64,000 nt of DNA, taken from Rickettsia tillamookensis. GTDB taxonomy: Bacteria; Pseudomonadota; Alphaproteobacteria; Rickettsiales; Rickettsiaceae. This document shows, in pieces, positions 37,609 through 46,816 of the stretch. The notes under the pieces were generated by a model. The model was not told the origin of the DNA and made no database searches. It worked only from the letters and a program-made list of their open reading frames with translations. The translations under genes and the position numbers were made by a program. The DNA is taken from contig NZ_CP060138.2 in assembly GCF_016743795.2 (NCBI RefSeq), positions 310,001 to 374,000 on the forward strand. Direction: 5' to 3'. Position 1 is the stretch's first letter. Each line of letters begins with the position of its first letter.

Positions 37609-38853
37609 ATGACAAAAAAAATAGCACTTCTGTTATTACCTTTTATTTTAATTTCATGTAACGGGCTTGGACCAAAAAGGGTAAAAAATATTGTTGAGTT
37701 GACTCCTAAATTAGCAATTCAGACTAATGAGCCTATATATTTAGATTCTAATGCAAATATATATACATTTAATGCAAATATGCTTAAGAATAAACAGTAT
37801 AGTTTTGCTAGAAGCAAAACAATTACTGAGCCGATTTTTATAGGCGATATGATTTATTCATTAGATATTAGATCGAATATTTCTGCATTTTCTATAGAGA
37901 AAAATAAGATTATTTGGTCTTATAATTTAAGTAGACATAAAAAAGATAATTATATAGGCGGCGGAATTTTACACCATAACGGAAAATTATACGTAACATA
38001 CGGTTCAAGGTTGCTCGTAGTACTAGATGCAAAATCAGGTTATGAAATAATTAGAAAAGAACTTCCGGATATTATTAGAATTAAGCCTATTGTGCTAAAT
38101 GATAATACTGTCTTAGTACAAACTATCAGTAATCAAACTATTGCTTTAAATGCAGAAACTTTAAAAACCATATGGGAACATGAAAGCCTAGCGGAAGTTT
38201 TATCTGCTAGTTATTTTATGACACCGATAGTACAGCATGATAATGTAATAGTAACTTATAATTCCGGTCAAGTACTTGCCTTAAATATAAAAAACGGTGA
38301 AGTAAGATGGAATTTTGAGTTTGCAAATCTTAATGATCGTACAGCTATACCGAATTTTGACGAATCAAGTATTTTATGTACCCCCGTTCATGATAATATG
38401 AATCTGTATATAGCGACCGGTCTTGGTAAGCTTATTAAGCTTAATATAGCAACCGGTAGTGTGATTTGGCAGGTAAATGCCGAGGATATTCAATCAATGT
38501 CTTTAATCGGTAATAGCCTATTTGTAACAAATAATGCTAGACAAATAGCAGCATTTAATCCTGAAACAGGGAAAGTAAAGTTTGTAGCTGACTTAAATGA
38601 CGGTAAAGATCCTAAGAAACTAAAATCTGCTACTTTTTTAGTACCTTTTGTTGGAGTTGATAATAACAATAAGCGAAGTTTAAATGTTATTTCCGTTAAC
38701 GGTGTTTTATATAGTTTTGATGTTGATAATAATGGATTAAACATGATACCTAATATTGTCAAAATTATAAAAAATATTCGTTATTATGGGCTAATGGCAA
38801 ATAATAATTTATATTTTTCTACCGATAGAAAAATAATATTCGGAAGTAAATAA
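37609..38853 (+). CDS. bamB: BamB-like outer membrane assembly lipoprotein (PQQ-type beta-propeller)
   Basis: A 414-residue lipoprotein. The ATG at 37609 follows an aagga ribosome-binding site; a TTG at 37591 would add six residues before the signal. The lipobox ends in ILISC, so the mature protein starts at Cys17. The rest is a beta-propeller with repeats such as VIWQVNAEDIQS, LKTIWEHESLAEV, GEVRWNFEF and KNKIIWSYNL, as in BamB. BamB helps BamA fold outer membrane proteins. It is the last gene of the cpoB-TPR-bamB run. Confidence 0.9.
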   Translation: MTKKIALLLLPFILISCNGLGPKRVKNIVELTPKLAIQTNEPIYLDSNANIYTFNANMLKNKQYSFARSKTITEPIFIGDMIYSLDIRSNISAFSIEKNKIIWSYNLSRHKKDNYIGGGILHHNGKLYVTYGSRLLVVLDAKSGYEIIRKELPDIIRIKPIVLNDNTVLVQTISNQTIALNAETLKTIWEHESLAEVLSASYFMTPIVQHDNVIVTYNSGQVLALNIKNGEVRWNFEFANLNDRTAIPNFDESSILCTPVHDNMNLYIATGLGKLIKLNIATGSVIWQVNAEDIQSMSLIGNSLFVTNNARQIAAFNPETGKVKFVADLNDGKDPKKLKSATFLVPFVGVDNNNKRSLNVISVNGVLYSFDVDNNGLNMIPNIVKIIKNIRYYGLMANNNLYFSTDRKIIFGSK

Positions 38854-38946
38854 ATTATATTTAGCTTGACAGATAGCGGGTATTAATGCTATTAAATATG
38901 TTTCTTGATTCTTTAATTTTAAATTCTAATTAAAATAGATACTATT

Positions 38947-39414
38947 GTGAAAACTTACTCGGCAAAGCCATCGGAAATTGAAAAGAAATGGTGGGTCATA
39001 GACGCAAAAAATATTGTACTAGGACGACTCGCTAGCAGAGTTGCTAATATGCTACGCGGTAAGCATAAGCCTAGCTTTACGCCTCATTTAGATTGTGGTG
39101 ATAATATAATCATAATAAATGCAGAGCATGTAAAATTAACAGGTAAAAAAGCGAATCCCAAAGACGGAAAAATATATTACAGACATACAGGATTTCCAGG
39201 TGGGATAAAAGATACTACGGCAGGTAAAATCTTAAGCGGTAAACACCCTGAGCGAGTTATTAAAATGGCCGTAAAAAGAATGATTACAAGAAATACTTTA
39301 GGTGCTAAGCAAATGAGTAATTTGTATGTTTATGCAAATGGTGATCATCCTCATATGGCACAGCAACCTACTGTTTATGATTTTGCAAGCCAAAATCCAA
39401 AAAATAAAAAGTAA
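38947..39414 (+). CDS. rplM: Large ribosomal subunit protein uL13
   Basis: A 155-residue L13. It starts with GTG at 38947 and opens with [20 protein letters not shown], then [19 protein letters not shown], the family signature. [11 protein letters not shown] and [21 protein letters not shown] follow. The protein helps early assembly of the large subunit. It is followed after 6 bases by rpsI, the universal bacterial pairing. Confidence 0.97.
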   Translation: MKTYSAKPSEIEKKWWVIDAKNIVLGRLASRVANMLRGKHKPSFTPHLDCGDNIIIINAEHVKLTGKKANPKDGKIYYRHTGFPGGIKDTTAGKILSGKHPERVIKMAVKRMITRNTLGAKQMSNLYVYANGDHPHMAQQPTVYDFASQNPKNKK

Positions 39415-39420
39415 TAGAAT

Positions 39421-39906
39421 ATGACCGAGTTAAAAATTAAAACAGAAAAAGTAGAAAAGCAGTTAACTAAAGAGCTTTTAAAACCGGTATTAAAAACTCC
39501 TAAAGAAAAAATAGATAATTCAGGCAAGTTTTATGCTACAGGTAAAAGAAAAAATGCTATAGCACGAGTATGGCTTAAAGTAGGAAAAGGAAAAATAGTT
39601 GTTAATAAAAAAACAATAGACCAGTATTTTCCTTCTGAAACTTATGTGAAAACTATCTTACAGCCGTTTGTCTTAACAAAAACTATTGATCAGTATGATG
39701 TAATTTGTACTGTTAGAGGTGGAGGAATTTCAGGACAAAAAGGTGCTATTTTACATGGAATTTCTAAAGCTTTAGATAAATCTGCTCCGGATTTTCATGC
39801 TATTTTGCGTAAAGGCGGTCTTTTAACGCGTGATTCTAGGGTAGTAGAGCGTAAGAAATACGGACAACGTAAAGCACGTAAGAAAACACAATTCTCTAAA
39901 CGTTAA
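39421..39906 (+). CDS. rpsI: Small ribosomal subunit protein uS9
   Basis: A 161-residue S9. The N-terminal 37 residues are a lysine-rich extension typical of alphaproteobacteria. The core starts at [17 protein letters not shown], contains [13 protein letters not shown] and [21 protein letters not shown], and ends with the invariant KKTQFSKR tail that reaches the P site. It is translated with rplM. Confidence 0.97.
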   Translation: MTELKIKTEKVEKQLTKELLKPVLKTPKEKIDNSGKFYATGKRKNAIARVWLKVGKGKIVVNKKTIDQYFPSETYVKTILQPFVLTKTIDQYDVICTVRGGGISGQKGAILHGISKALDKSAPDFHAILRKGGLLTRDSRVVERKKYGQRKARKKTQFSKR

Positions 39907-39977
39907 GATATTGGCCATTGTCATTGTTGCATGGTTTGAGAAATCTATTCAATGTTATTATTGCGTGGATGCCAAAT

Positions 39978-40096
39978 CGTCATTGCGAGGAGCGAAGCTT
40001 TGCTGCAATCTAGAAAAATAATAAAAAAATTCTGATTTACAGAATTTTTTTTCTTCCTTGCTTCGTCAATTGCTATGCAATTTCCTCGCAATGACG
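39978..40096. repeat. Family A palindromic element after rpsI
   Basis: The ends are cgtcattgcgagg and cctcgcaatgacg, with inner arms aaaaaattctgatttacaga. The 39907-40199 gap also holds fragments resembling family B (tgcgtggatgcc near 39962; cccacgtaggcgggaatgac near 40128). Confidence 0.88.
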
Positions 40097-40199
40097 GATA
40101 AACAAGTCCTCGCAATAATGCCTTCCCACGTAGGCGGGAATGACATAAACAAGCCTATACGACAACGCCTACGATCAATTATATAAACACTTCTCCCCT

Positions 40200-40276
40200 G
40201 GCGGGGTAGCTCAGCTGGTTAGAGCGACGGAATCATAATCCGTGTGTCGGGGGTTCAAATCCCTCCCTCGCTACCA
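40200..40276 (+). tRNA. tRNA-Met (CAT anticodon)
   Basis: A full cloverleaf of 77 bases with the CCA encoded. Acceptor ggcggg(g), D arm gctc/gagc, anticodon stem acgga/tccgt with loop atcataa (anticodon CAT), variable loop gtgtc, and T arm ggggg ttcaaat ccctc. The first acceptor pair is a G-T wobble. The sequence looks like the elongator tRNA-Met rather than the initiator or a lysidine-modified tRNA-Ile. Confidence 0.95.
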
Positions 40277-40303
40277 TTTATTATCCCTTTTACTATATAA
40301 TGC

Positions 40304-40510
40304 GAGCGACTAAAGGCGTTGTTGCACGGCTTAAAAAATGCCCTCGGTGTCATTCCCGCGTAGGCGGGAATCCAGCATAAAGCGAGATAAATTGAGCTTT
40401 TAATTTCAAAAACTTGCTGTATTTATACTTTTTTTCTGGATTCCCGCCTACGCAGGAATGACATAAGCGAGCCATGCAACAAGGCTGCGACTGAAAGGAG
40501 CGTGGCAATC
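40304..40510. repeat. Broken family A element with a family B insertion
   Basis: Family A left-end sequence (tgcgagcgactaaaggcg) is cut at about 40318 and resumes at gcgactgaaaggagcgtggc (40486), after a B element at 40319-40482. The sequence on either side of B (gcgactaaagg and gcgactgaaagg) is a near-direct repeat. The right half of the family A copy is missing; a D element starts at 40510. Confidence 0.78.
40319..40482. mobile_element. Family B element
   Basis: The outer ends are ttgttgcacggc and gccatgcaacaa. The inner hairpins are cattcccgcgtaggcgggaa and ttcccgcctacgcaggaatg. It is flanked by imperfect 11-12 base direct repeats. Confidence 0.82.
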
Positions 40511-40600
40511 TAGGCTCTGTGAACATTTCTAAAAAGATTTGATTTGTACTAAAAAATATCTTAAAATAACAAATCAATTAAAAACCTTTGCAAAGCCTAG
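40510..40600. repeat. Family D-like palindromic element
   Basis: The inverted ends are ctaggctctg and caaagcctag. The interior pairs gatttgatttgt with acaaatcaatt. It ends 6 bases before the VanX-type gene and therefore lies in or next to its promoter/leader. Together with the copies above it fills the 40277-40606 gap. Confidence 0.7.
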
Positions 40601-40606
40601 CATTTT

Positions 40607-41344
40607 ATGAAATTGATTTTAACAGGTTTAATTTTTATGAGCTCTCTTCCAATATATGCTAAATCCTTACCTAAAGGGTTCGTGTATCTGAAAGATATCG
40701 ACCCTACAATTATTCAAAATATGCGTTATTATTCATATGAAAATTTTGTTGGTAAAAAGGTAGATGGTTATAAAGCACCGGAAGCAATTTTAACCATAGA
40801 AGCTGCTAAGGCTCTTAAAGCAGTACAAGCTGAGATAAAAAAAGATGGTTATTCACTTATTATATATGACGCATATAGACCGCAAAAAGCTGTACAACAT
40901 TTTTTAAGATGGAGCAAAGATAATATTGACCAAAAAAATAAGGAACGCTTTTACCCATATATAGATAAGTCTAAATGTTTTACACTAGGTTATATAGCTG
41001 AAAGATCCAGTCATAGTAGGGGTAGTACTGTAGATTTATCAATTATAAAGCTTCAGAAGGAAGTTAATAATAATCCTGAAGTCATTAAGAGAAAATTGAA
41101 AGATGAACGTGTTATATCCTATTTAGATGATAATACGGTAGATATGTATACTTCTTTTGATTTATTTGATGAAGCTTCACATCATGACAGTAAATTAATT
41201 GATAAACAATATTTAGAAAAACGTAATTATTTACGTTCTAAGATGCAAAAACATAATTTTAAAGCGTGTCAGATTGAGTGGTGGCATTATACACTTGAAG
41301 ATGAGCCCTATAAAGATCAATATTTTAACTTTGATATAGAATAA
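40607..41344 (+). CDS. D-alanyl-D-alanine dipeptidase (VanX/DdpX family, M15D)
   Basis: A 245-residue zinc dipeptidase with a signal peptide (MKLILTGLIFMSSLPIYAKS), so it acts in the periplasm. The zinc ligands are His136 and Asp143 in SSHSRGSTVDL and His227 in EWWHY, with the catalytic base Glu224. Arg91 in YDAYRPQKA matches the substrate-binding arginine of VanX. It would release D-Ala from D-Ala-D-Ala during wall recycling or remodelling. The classic vancomycin-resistance partners (vanH, vanA) are absent here. Confidence 0.92.
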   Translation: MKLILTGLIFMSSLPIYAKSLPKGFVYLKDIDPTIIQNMRYYSYENFVGKKVDGYKAPEAILTIEAAKALKAVQAEIKKDGYSLIIYDAYRPQKAVQHFLRWSKDNIDQKNKERFYPYIDKSKCFTLGYIAERSSHSRGSTVDLSIIKLQKEVNNNPEVIKRKLKDERVISYLDDNTVDMYTSFDLFDEASHHDSKLIDKQYLEKRNYLRSKMQKHNFKACQIEWWHYTLEDEPYKDQYFNFDIE

Positions 41345-41484
41345 ACTTCCTGCATAAGTCACTTCTAAAGGTAATTTGTACGTCGATCCGGTACTCGAAT
41401 CCTCACGTACGCTTGTATACGCTGCGGTTCGAGGTGAAGTGTCTCTTTCAAATTCCTCTTTATAAGATGACTTATGCAGGAAGT
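41345..41484. repeat. Family C-like palindromic element with perfect 16-base ends
   Basis: acttcctgcataagtc and gacttatgcaggaagt pair without mismatch. The middle has the C core (ctcacgtacgcttgtatacg). It lies between the VanX-type gene and the pterin dehydratase gene, 13 bases before the latter's ATG. Confidence 0.88.
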
Positions 41485-41497
41485 CTAATAAAAAACT

Positions 41498-41875
41498 ATG
41501 ACAGTATTAAGCGAAAAAAAATGTCTCTCGTGTGAGGGCGGTATTCCGCCGCTTGAGAAAAAAGAAATTGATAAGTTACTAGCGGAGCTGCAAAGCGAAT
41601 GGCAAGTGAATGAATTAGGGCATCTTTATAAAAAATATAAATTTCCTAATTTTGTAAAAGCTATGGAATTTGCAAATAAGATAACTGAAATTGCAGAGCA
41701 GGAAGCACATCATCCCGATTTAACTATATCTTGGGGAGCATGTAGTGTGGAAATATGGACTCATAAAATCGACGGTCTTACGGAAAGTGACTTTATATTG
41801 GCTGCAAAGATAGAAAGTGTTAATTACTTAAGTGAAAAGAATAATAGCAAAAATCATACAAGTATCAACAGCTAA
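41498..41875 (+). CDS. phhB: Pterin-4a-carbinolamine dehydratase (PCD/DCoH)
   Basis: A 125-residue PCD. The active-site motif [20 protein letters not shown] (residues 69-88) is the family's [E/K]xxHHP...W signature, followed by [19 protein letters not shown]. It normally recycles the oxidised pterin cofactor of aromatic amino acid hydroxylases; no such hydroxylase is in view. The N-terminal [18 protein letters not shown] is a short extension with two cysteines. Family relatives also act in molybdopterin-related chemistry or as transcription co-factors, so the present role is uncertain. Confidence 0.93.
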   Translation: MTVLSEKKCLSCEGGIPPLEKKEIDKLLAELQSEWQVNELGHLYKKYKFPNFVKAMEFANKITEIAEQEAHHPDLTISWGACSVEIWTHKIDGLTESDFILAAKIESVNYLSEKNNSKNHTSINS

Positions 41876-41968
41876 ACGATGATTTCTTATTAAATTAATT
41901 GAATTATAACAATATTCTTAATAATATTTAATAATAAGACATGTTTATAATAAACATAAGGTAAGGTT

Positions 41969-42801
41969 ATGCCAAATTATCATATTAAATTTTTACCAAA
42001 TATAGTTAATTTAATCGGTTATTTTTGTAGACTTATTTTATTACCAAATTTAATACCAGCTGATTCTAGTGAAAATATTTATGACCAAAGCCTTGATAGA
42101 AATAAGGTATATTCTGTCATTTAAAACCTTTTTCTAATAGTTCTACATATTTTTTAGATGAGCATCCTGATCATACCTTTGTACATATTGCTGATAAAAA
42201 ATATATTTTATGTGGATTGGTTAGAGAGCTAAAATTTACGTTTGAAGATATAAATTCATGGTTTTTAATGCCGGAAGCTCAAATTGATACGGTTAATTGG
42301 GAAACTGAAACAACAACAAATCACTGTCTAAGTAATTTTATTATAAACTTATTTCATATAAGAGAAGTAAAAGATTTTATTGCTAATATAACTATATCTA
42401 ACCTAGCAAATGTATTTACTGCCCATATAATCGGTGATAATAATTATAACTTAATAAAGAATGATAGTACATATTATATGATTGAATCTAGTTGCGATAA
42501 AGATATTAGTTTATTGTCCAGAGGAACAAATGAGTGTGCTGTATTTACTTTAGGAAATGATACGGATACTTCATTATTTAGTGCTATAAATGAATTAATT
42601 GAAGGTGATAGAGAGGTAAATAGTGCTGCTACAAGTACTATCTTTATCTGTATTACAACAGCAGTAACATTAAGTATATTAGGCATAAGATACATAGCTA
42701 ATAAAATTAAGGTACATATAAATTCTGATTACTATGATGATAGTGATCAACATAATATATGTTTAGGTCAAATAGAGGATCAAGAGGCTCTAAATAATTA
42801 A
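41969..42801 (+). pseudogene. Unknown protein gene split by a frameshift
   Basis: An ATG at 41969, after an aaggt ribosome-binding site, opens 51 codons that end at 42122-42124. From about 42121 another frame is open to the stop at 42801. Joining them near 42115-42125 (an A/T-run, catttaaaacc) gives about 277 residues. The C-terminal part has one membrane helix (ATSTIFICITTAVTLSILGI) and a soluble part before it. The only in-frame starts in the second part are non-ATG (for example TTG at 42217). No family is recognised. Probably a decaying gene; slippage in the A-run is the alternative. Confidence 0.55.
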
Positions 42802-42927
42802 GTATACTCGTTTAATTTGAAAAATTGGCTACGTTATCTTTTGCTGATAATCCTCACGTACTAGTATGTACGCTGCGTTTATCAGCTTCAAGATTCCTCG
42901 CTCTTTTCCAAATTAAACTTCGTCTAC
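42802..42927. repeat. Family C palindromic element
   Basis: It runs from gtatactcgtttaatttg to ccaaattaaacttcgtctac, with the core cctcacgtactagtatgtac. It lies between the broken gene and the convergent rppH. Confidence 0.9.
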
Positions 42928-42962
42928 CAACTCTTCATTTATGAGATATATATATAAAATTT

Positions 42963-43448
42963 TTACTGAATTAATGATTCAAATTCTTTTACGACGGCTT
43001 GATAAAGTTTCCGTTTGAAAGGAATTATAATAGATAATAGTTCGTCAAGTGATGCCCAACGCCATTGGTCAAATTCCGGATTAGAGGTATTTATATTAAT
43101 ATCTTCGTTATTTCCGGTAAATCTAATTAAAAACCAGCGTTGTTTTTGTCCGCGAAAATTACCGTTCCACAATTTAGGTATTAAAAAGCTTGGTACATCA
43201 TAACTATACCAGCATTTGCTTTCGGCAATAATATATCCTTTATCACTTCCTATTTCTTCTAACATCTCACGCATTGCTGCAATACTCGGTGTTTCGCCGG
43301 GAACTATCCCACCTTGCGGCATTTGCCATGCAGATATTTTTGTATCTATTCTTTTACCGACGAATATATGGTTATCGTCATTTAATATCATCATGCCGAC
43401 TCCTGGTCTATATGGTAAATCAAGATGTTTTTTGGAAGAATTTCTCAT
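42963..43448 (-). CDS. rppH: RNA pyrophosphohydrolase
   Basis: A 161-residue Nudix enzyme. The Nudix box is [20 protein letters not shown] followed by IGS (residues 46-68), with the required REMLEE core. The opening [21 protein letters not shown] and WQMPQGG are typical of RppH/NudH/InvA. It removes pyrophosphate from RNA 5' ends to start decay, or hydrolyses dinucleoside polyphosphates; the rickettsial InvA protein is known for the latter. The gene precedes a family C element at its 3' end. Confidence 0.94.
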   Translation of the reverse strand: MRNSSKKHLDLPYRPGVGMMILNDDNHIFVGKRIDTKISAWQMPQGGIVPGETPSIAAMREMLEEIGSDKGYIIAESKCWYSYDVPSFLIPKLWNGNFRGQKQRWFLIRFTGNNEDININTSNPEFDQWRWASLDELLSIIIPFKRKLYQAVVKEFESLIQ

Positions 43449-43472
43449 TATTTTTTTACTTTAAAAAATCAA

Positions 43473-44825
43473 TTATAATTTTACTACTTTATTTTTCCCC
43501 GTTGTTTTAGCTTCATACATAGCTTTGTCAGCACGTTCAATGAAAGATTCTATTGATTCTTCTTTTTTATATTCCGTAACTCCAATTGAAATAGTTTTTT
43601 TTAAAGGTTCAATTTGATCTTCAATGTGAAAATCCATATATTCTATTTTAACTCTAACTCTCTCCGCAGTTTCAATTGCTTTAGAAATATCTATATCCGT
43701 TAAAAGTATAGTAAATTCTTCACCGCCGAATCTTGCTATTAAGTCTGTTACTCTGAGAGTATTCTTCAAAATACGGGATACAATTGTTAAAACCTTATCG
43801 CCTGCTTGATGACCATAAGTATCGTTTACGTGTTTAAAATTGTCGATATCGCACATAAGTAAATATAATTTAATACTTTCTTTATTAGCTTTCTCAATCA
43901 TTTGTTTGAGGTGTATATCGAAATAGCGACGATTAAATAAGCCGGTTAAGCCGTCTTTAGCTGCTAAATTAACACTTTGTTCAAGGTCATTACGTAGATT
44001 ATCTTGATATTGCTTACGCCTTAATTGTGTTCTAATTCTAGCAAGTAATTCGCTTTCCTCTATAGGATAAACGAAATAATCATTAATACCGAGTTCAATA
44101 CCTTTCACAACTAAAGGCATACCGTCTTCATCAATTTGTAAAATTATTACCACGCCGCTTATTTCTGCTTTACCTCTTAAAATAACACTGATTCTTAAAG
44201 GATCTTCATTTTCGAGCGTACTACTGATAATTACTAAATCGGGTGTATATTCATTTATAATATCTAATTCATCGGAATTACTTATTACCTTTACGTTTTG
44301 GGTAATCTTAAGTAACATTTGTTTTATATTTTTAGCTTGTACCACATCATCATTAATTAGTAATATTTTTTTATCTGCAAAAGTGTCATGCATTTCGATA
44401 TTTGTTACGCCTAATAATGCATTAGTGCTATTACGAAGCTTTAATTCATCAATTAAGCTTTTCATTCTAGATAGCGATTTAAGTCTTACAAATAGAGCAG
44501 TATCGTTAATAGGCTTTGTTAAAAACTCATCAGCCCCTGCTTCAAGACCTTTAACTCGATCATCAATATCAGAAAGTGCAGTTACCATTACGACCGGTAT
44601 ATGAGTAGTTTCCGGATCGGTTTTTATCGTTTTACATACCTCAAATCCATCCATTTCCGGCATCATAACATCAAGTAGTATAGTATCGATTTTCTCCTTT
44701 TTAAGAATTGCTAGTGCTTCTTTGCCGCTATTTGCAGTAAGAACCGTATAATACTCTTTTAAAAGTTTGGCTGTTAGTAACTTAATATTGGTTTCTATAT
44801 CGTCTACTACTAATATTGTGGTCAT
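43473..44825 (-). CDS. pleD: PleD-type response regulator diguanylate cyclase
   Basis: A 450-residue protein of normal PleD size. The first receiver domain (1-120) carries the phospho-acceptor Asp52 in LLDVMMPEMDG. The second receiver (about 152-275) is degenerate, with Ser in place of the Asp (VIISSTLENED). The GGDEF domain has the active site GGEEF at 367-371 and the c-di-GMP inhibitory site RxxD at 358-361. It makes c-di-GMP when phosphorylated and should be product-inhibited. The kinase is not adjacent. The EAL protein at 51160 is its natural counterpart. Confidence 0.95.
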   Translation of the reverse strand: MTTILVVDDIETNIKLLTAKLLKEYYTVLTANSGKEALAILKKEKIDTILLDVMMPEMDGFEVCKTIKTDPETTHIPVVMVTALSDIDDRVKGLEAGADEFLTKPINDTALFVRLKSLSRMKSLIDELKLRNSTNALLGVTNIEMHDTFADKKILLINDDVVQAKNIKQMLLKITQNVKVISNSDELDIINEYTPDLVIISSTLENEDPLRISVILRGKAEISGVVIILQIDEDGMPLVVKGIELGINDYFVYPIEESELLARIRTQLRRKQYQDNLRNDLEQSVNLAAKDGLTGLFNRRYFDIHLKQMIEKANKESIKLYLLMCDIDNFKHVNDTYGHQAGDKVLTIVSRILKNTLRVTDLIARFGGEEFTILLTDIDISKAIETAERVRVKIEYMDFHIEDQIEPLKKTISIGVTEYKKEESIESFIERADKAMYEAKTTGKNKVVKL

Positions 44826-44900
44826 AAGATTAAATTCTTGTTTTTAAAGGAAATAATTTGTATATTTATACTTTAATTTTAAGTCTTAAATGTATAATAT

Positions 44901-45467
44901 ATGAAAATTTCAGCAAATTCAATTAGAACAGGTAACATATTAGTTTATAATAATGATTTATGGGTTGTAAGCAAAACACCGGAACATACGCAACCTGGAA
45001 AAGGTGGAGCTTATGTACAAGTTGAGATGAAAAATTTAAAAACAGGTACAAAGCGTAACGATAGATTCAGCTCTTCCGATTATTTAGAAAAAGCCGAACT
45101 TGAACAAAAAGATTATCAATTTTTATATTTTGAAGGTGATGATTTAGTGTTGATGGATACCAAACATTTTGAACAAATAAATGTTCCCAAGGAAATTTTA
45201 GAAGAAAAATTACCTTTCTTAACTGAAAATATGATTGTTAAAGTCGAATTTTACAATGAGAAGCCTTTAAATATTGAGCTTCCTCCAACTGTTATACTTG
45301 AAATTAATGAAACTGATCCGGTAATAAAAGGAGCAACCGCTACCGCTTCTTATAAACCGGCAATTTTAGAAAACGGTATTAAAGTTAAGGTTCCGCAATA
45401 TTTAGAAGTAGGAGAAAAAATTGTTGTTAAAACTGATGATATGACATATGTCGAGCGAGCTAAATAA
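44901..45467 (+). CDS. efp: Elongation factor P
   Basis: A 188-residue EF-P, which rescues ribosomes stalled at proline runs. The modifiable loop carries Lys34 in [11 protein letters not shown], the site modified by EpmA in many bacteria. The three beta-barrel domains are complete, ending in [20 protein letters not shown]. The very proline-rich protein encoded at 28488 is an obvious client. It is followed after 9 bases by the IMPase-like gene. Confidence 0.97.
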   Translation: MKISANSIRTGNILVYNNDLWVVSKTPEHTQPGKGGAYVQVEMKNLKTGTKRNDRFSSSDYLEKAELEQKDYQFLYFEGDDLVLMDTKHFEQINVPKEILEEKLPFLTENMIVKVEFYNEKPLNIELPPTVILEINETDPVIKGATATASYKPAILENGIKVKVPQYLEVGEKIVVKTDDMTYVERAK

Positions 45468-45476
45468 ATTTCCATT

Positions 45477-46244
45477 ATGCAACCTATAACTAATTTATTA
45501 ATTAATGCCCTGCGTAAAGCAGTTAAGTTTTTGCATAGAGATTTTTTAGAACTCGAAATGCTGCAAAAAAATTCTGTAAGAAACGAAGAATTTTGTAAGC
45601 GATCTTATTTAAGATTAAAAACTTTATTATGTGAAGAATTACAAAAACATACACAATATTTATTTTTTCCAGAGGATCAATTCGATTTAAATAATAATTA
45701 TGAGAGCGTCTTTTTAATTAATCCTATAGATAGCCCAAATAATTTCGCCAGAAGCATACCTTTTTTTGCGATATCTGTAACTTATTTAAAAAAGAATCAA
45801 GAAGTTTTAACTCCTACTTCTACAGTAATATATTTTCCTGCTCTTAATGAAATTTATTATGCTGAAAAAGGTAAAGGAGCTTGGATAGAAAAAAATAATT
45901 TAAACTCTAATTATCAAGGATTAAGACTTAGAGTTTCCGATAATGCCGATTTAAAGAATTGTTTAGCAATTATTGAAGGTTTAAATTATGATAATTTGGA
46001 GGAAATATATTCCTGTGAAGTGAAGAGTGAGTATATAAATAATATTAGATCTTTTGGCTCTCCTTGCTACGGGGCTACGCTTGTAGCTTCAGGTAAAGCG
46101 GATTTAATATGTTTATCATTATTAAATTTTACATTATATTATGCATTTGAGCTTCTTATTAAGGAAGCAGGCGGGATAATTATAGATTCTAGCGATAAAT
46201 TTATATATTCAAATCGTTATATTGCTAAGAAGCTTGAAAAATAG
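45477..46244 (+). CDS. Inositol monophosphatase-like protein with degenerate active site
   Basis: A 255-residue member of the IMPase/SuhB/CysQ fold. The central motif, normally DPLDGTxNF, reads NPIDSPNNFARS here, so the first metal-binding Asp is Asn and Gly is Ser. The C-terminal WDxAAG motif is replaced by YYAFELLIKEAGG, losing the Trp-Asp. The first metal motif is FFPEDQFD. These losses make normal phosphatase activity doubtful. SuhB also has non-catalytic roles with RNA polymerase, so a structural role is possible. It is coupled to efp. Confidence 0.82.
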   Translation: MQPITNLLINALRKAVKFLHRDFLELEMLQKNSVRNEEFCKRSYLRLKTLLCEELQKHTQYLFFPEDQFDLNNNYESVFLINPIDSPNNFARSIPFFAISVTYLKKNQEVLTPTSTVIYFPALNEIYYAEKGKGAWIEKNNLNSNYQGLRLRVSDNADLKNCLAIIEGLNYDNLEEIYSCEVKSEYINNIRSFGSPCYGATLVASGKADLICLSLLNFTLYYAFELLIKEAGGIIIDSSDKFIYSNRYIAKKLEK

Positions 46245-46249
46245 GCTAT

Positions 46250-46372
46250 CTGTATCAGTTATTTTAATTGATGATTAAAGAGATTTTAGAAGGAATAGTA
46301 GTTCTTATTTCAAGAAAATCTTATAATTTGTAGCAAAAAAGCATTTAATCAGCTTTAAAGTAACTGATACAG
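46250..46372. repeat. Family D-like palindromic element
   Basis: The perfect 12-base ends are ctgtatcagtta and taactgatacag. The interior shares gaaggaatagtagttcttat and tcttataatttgtagcaaaa with the copy at 5998-6159. The outer ends are different, so the families share a core but not termini. Confidence 0.82.
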
Positions 46373-46458
46373 TAACCTCTTGGACAGAAATTATTTTAGA
46401 TTTGCATTTTTATTGTTAGAATATAATAATATTAATATAATTATTAATTCATAAAGTT

Positions 46459-46782
46459 ATGGCACATTATAAAGAGTTTGAATTTGACTGCGATTTTGGT
46501 GGACAAAGAGCCAAGTTTAAGTTTTATATAGGTACGCCTCAAGAAGGTCATCATCCGCTACAATTTCAAGCAAAATGGTTATCTGAAGAAAGAGGCGGTA
46601 CTATTCCTGATGAGGTTATGAAAGCAATATCACAGCTAAATGATCTTGTCAAAAAAAACGGTGTTCCACTTCCGGATTTATGCGTATATGCTCTTGGTTC
46701 TGCTCAAGAAGCCCAGGCTACTCCTCAAGAAGAAGATGAAGATGAGAGTGAGAACCAAGAGGATAAAGCAGAGCAGGCATAG
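46459..46782 (+). CDS. Small conserved protein (DUF2610-like)
   Basis: A 107-residue soluble acidic protein. The body ([20 protein letters not shown], then [16 protein letters not shown] and [19 protein letters not shown]) is compact with alternating strands and helices. The C-terminal 25 residues are an acidic tail ([18 protein letters not shown]). I believe it is the rickettsial DUF2610 family, from memory. It lies 34 bases before psd. No catalytic motif is seen. Confidence 0.65.
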   Translation: MAHYKEFEFDCDFGGQRAKFKFYIGTPQEGHHPLQFQAKWLSEERGGTIPDEVMKAISQLNDLVKKNGVPLPDLCVYALGSAQEAQATPQEEDEDESENQEDKAEQA

Positions 46783-46816
46783 TTAAAAACTAATAAGGAG
46801 ATTTATAGAGATTAAA

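Noticed and set aside
40200..40276. tRNA-Ile (lysidine-type CAT) instead of tRNA-Met
   Set aside because: The overall sequence resembles alphaproteobacterial elongator tRNA-Met. Not fully excluded without a tRNA profile search.
43015..43510. Plus-strand open frames opposite rppH and pleD
   Set aside because: They are shadows of well-supported minus-strand genes.
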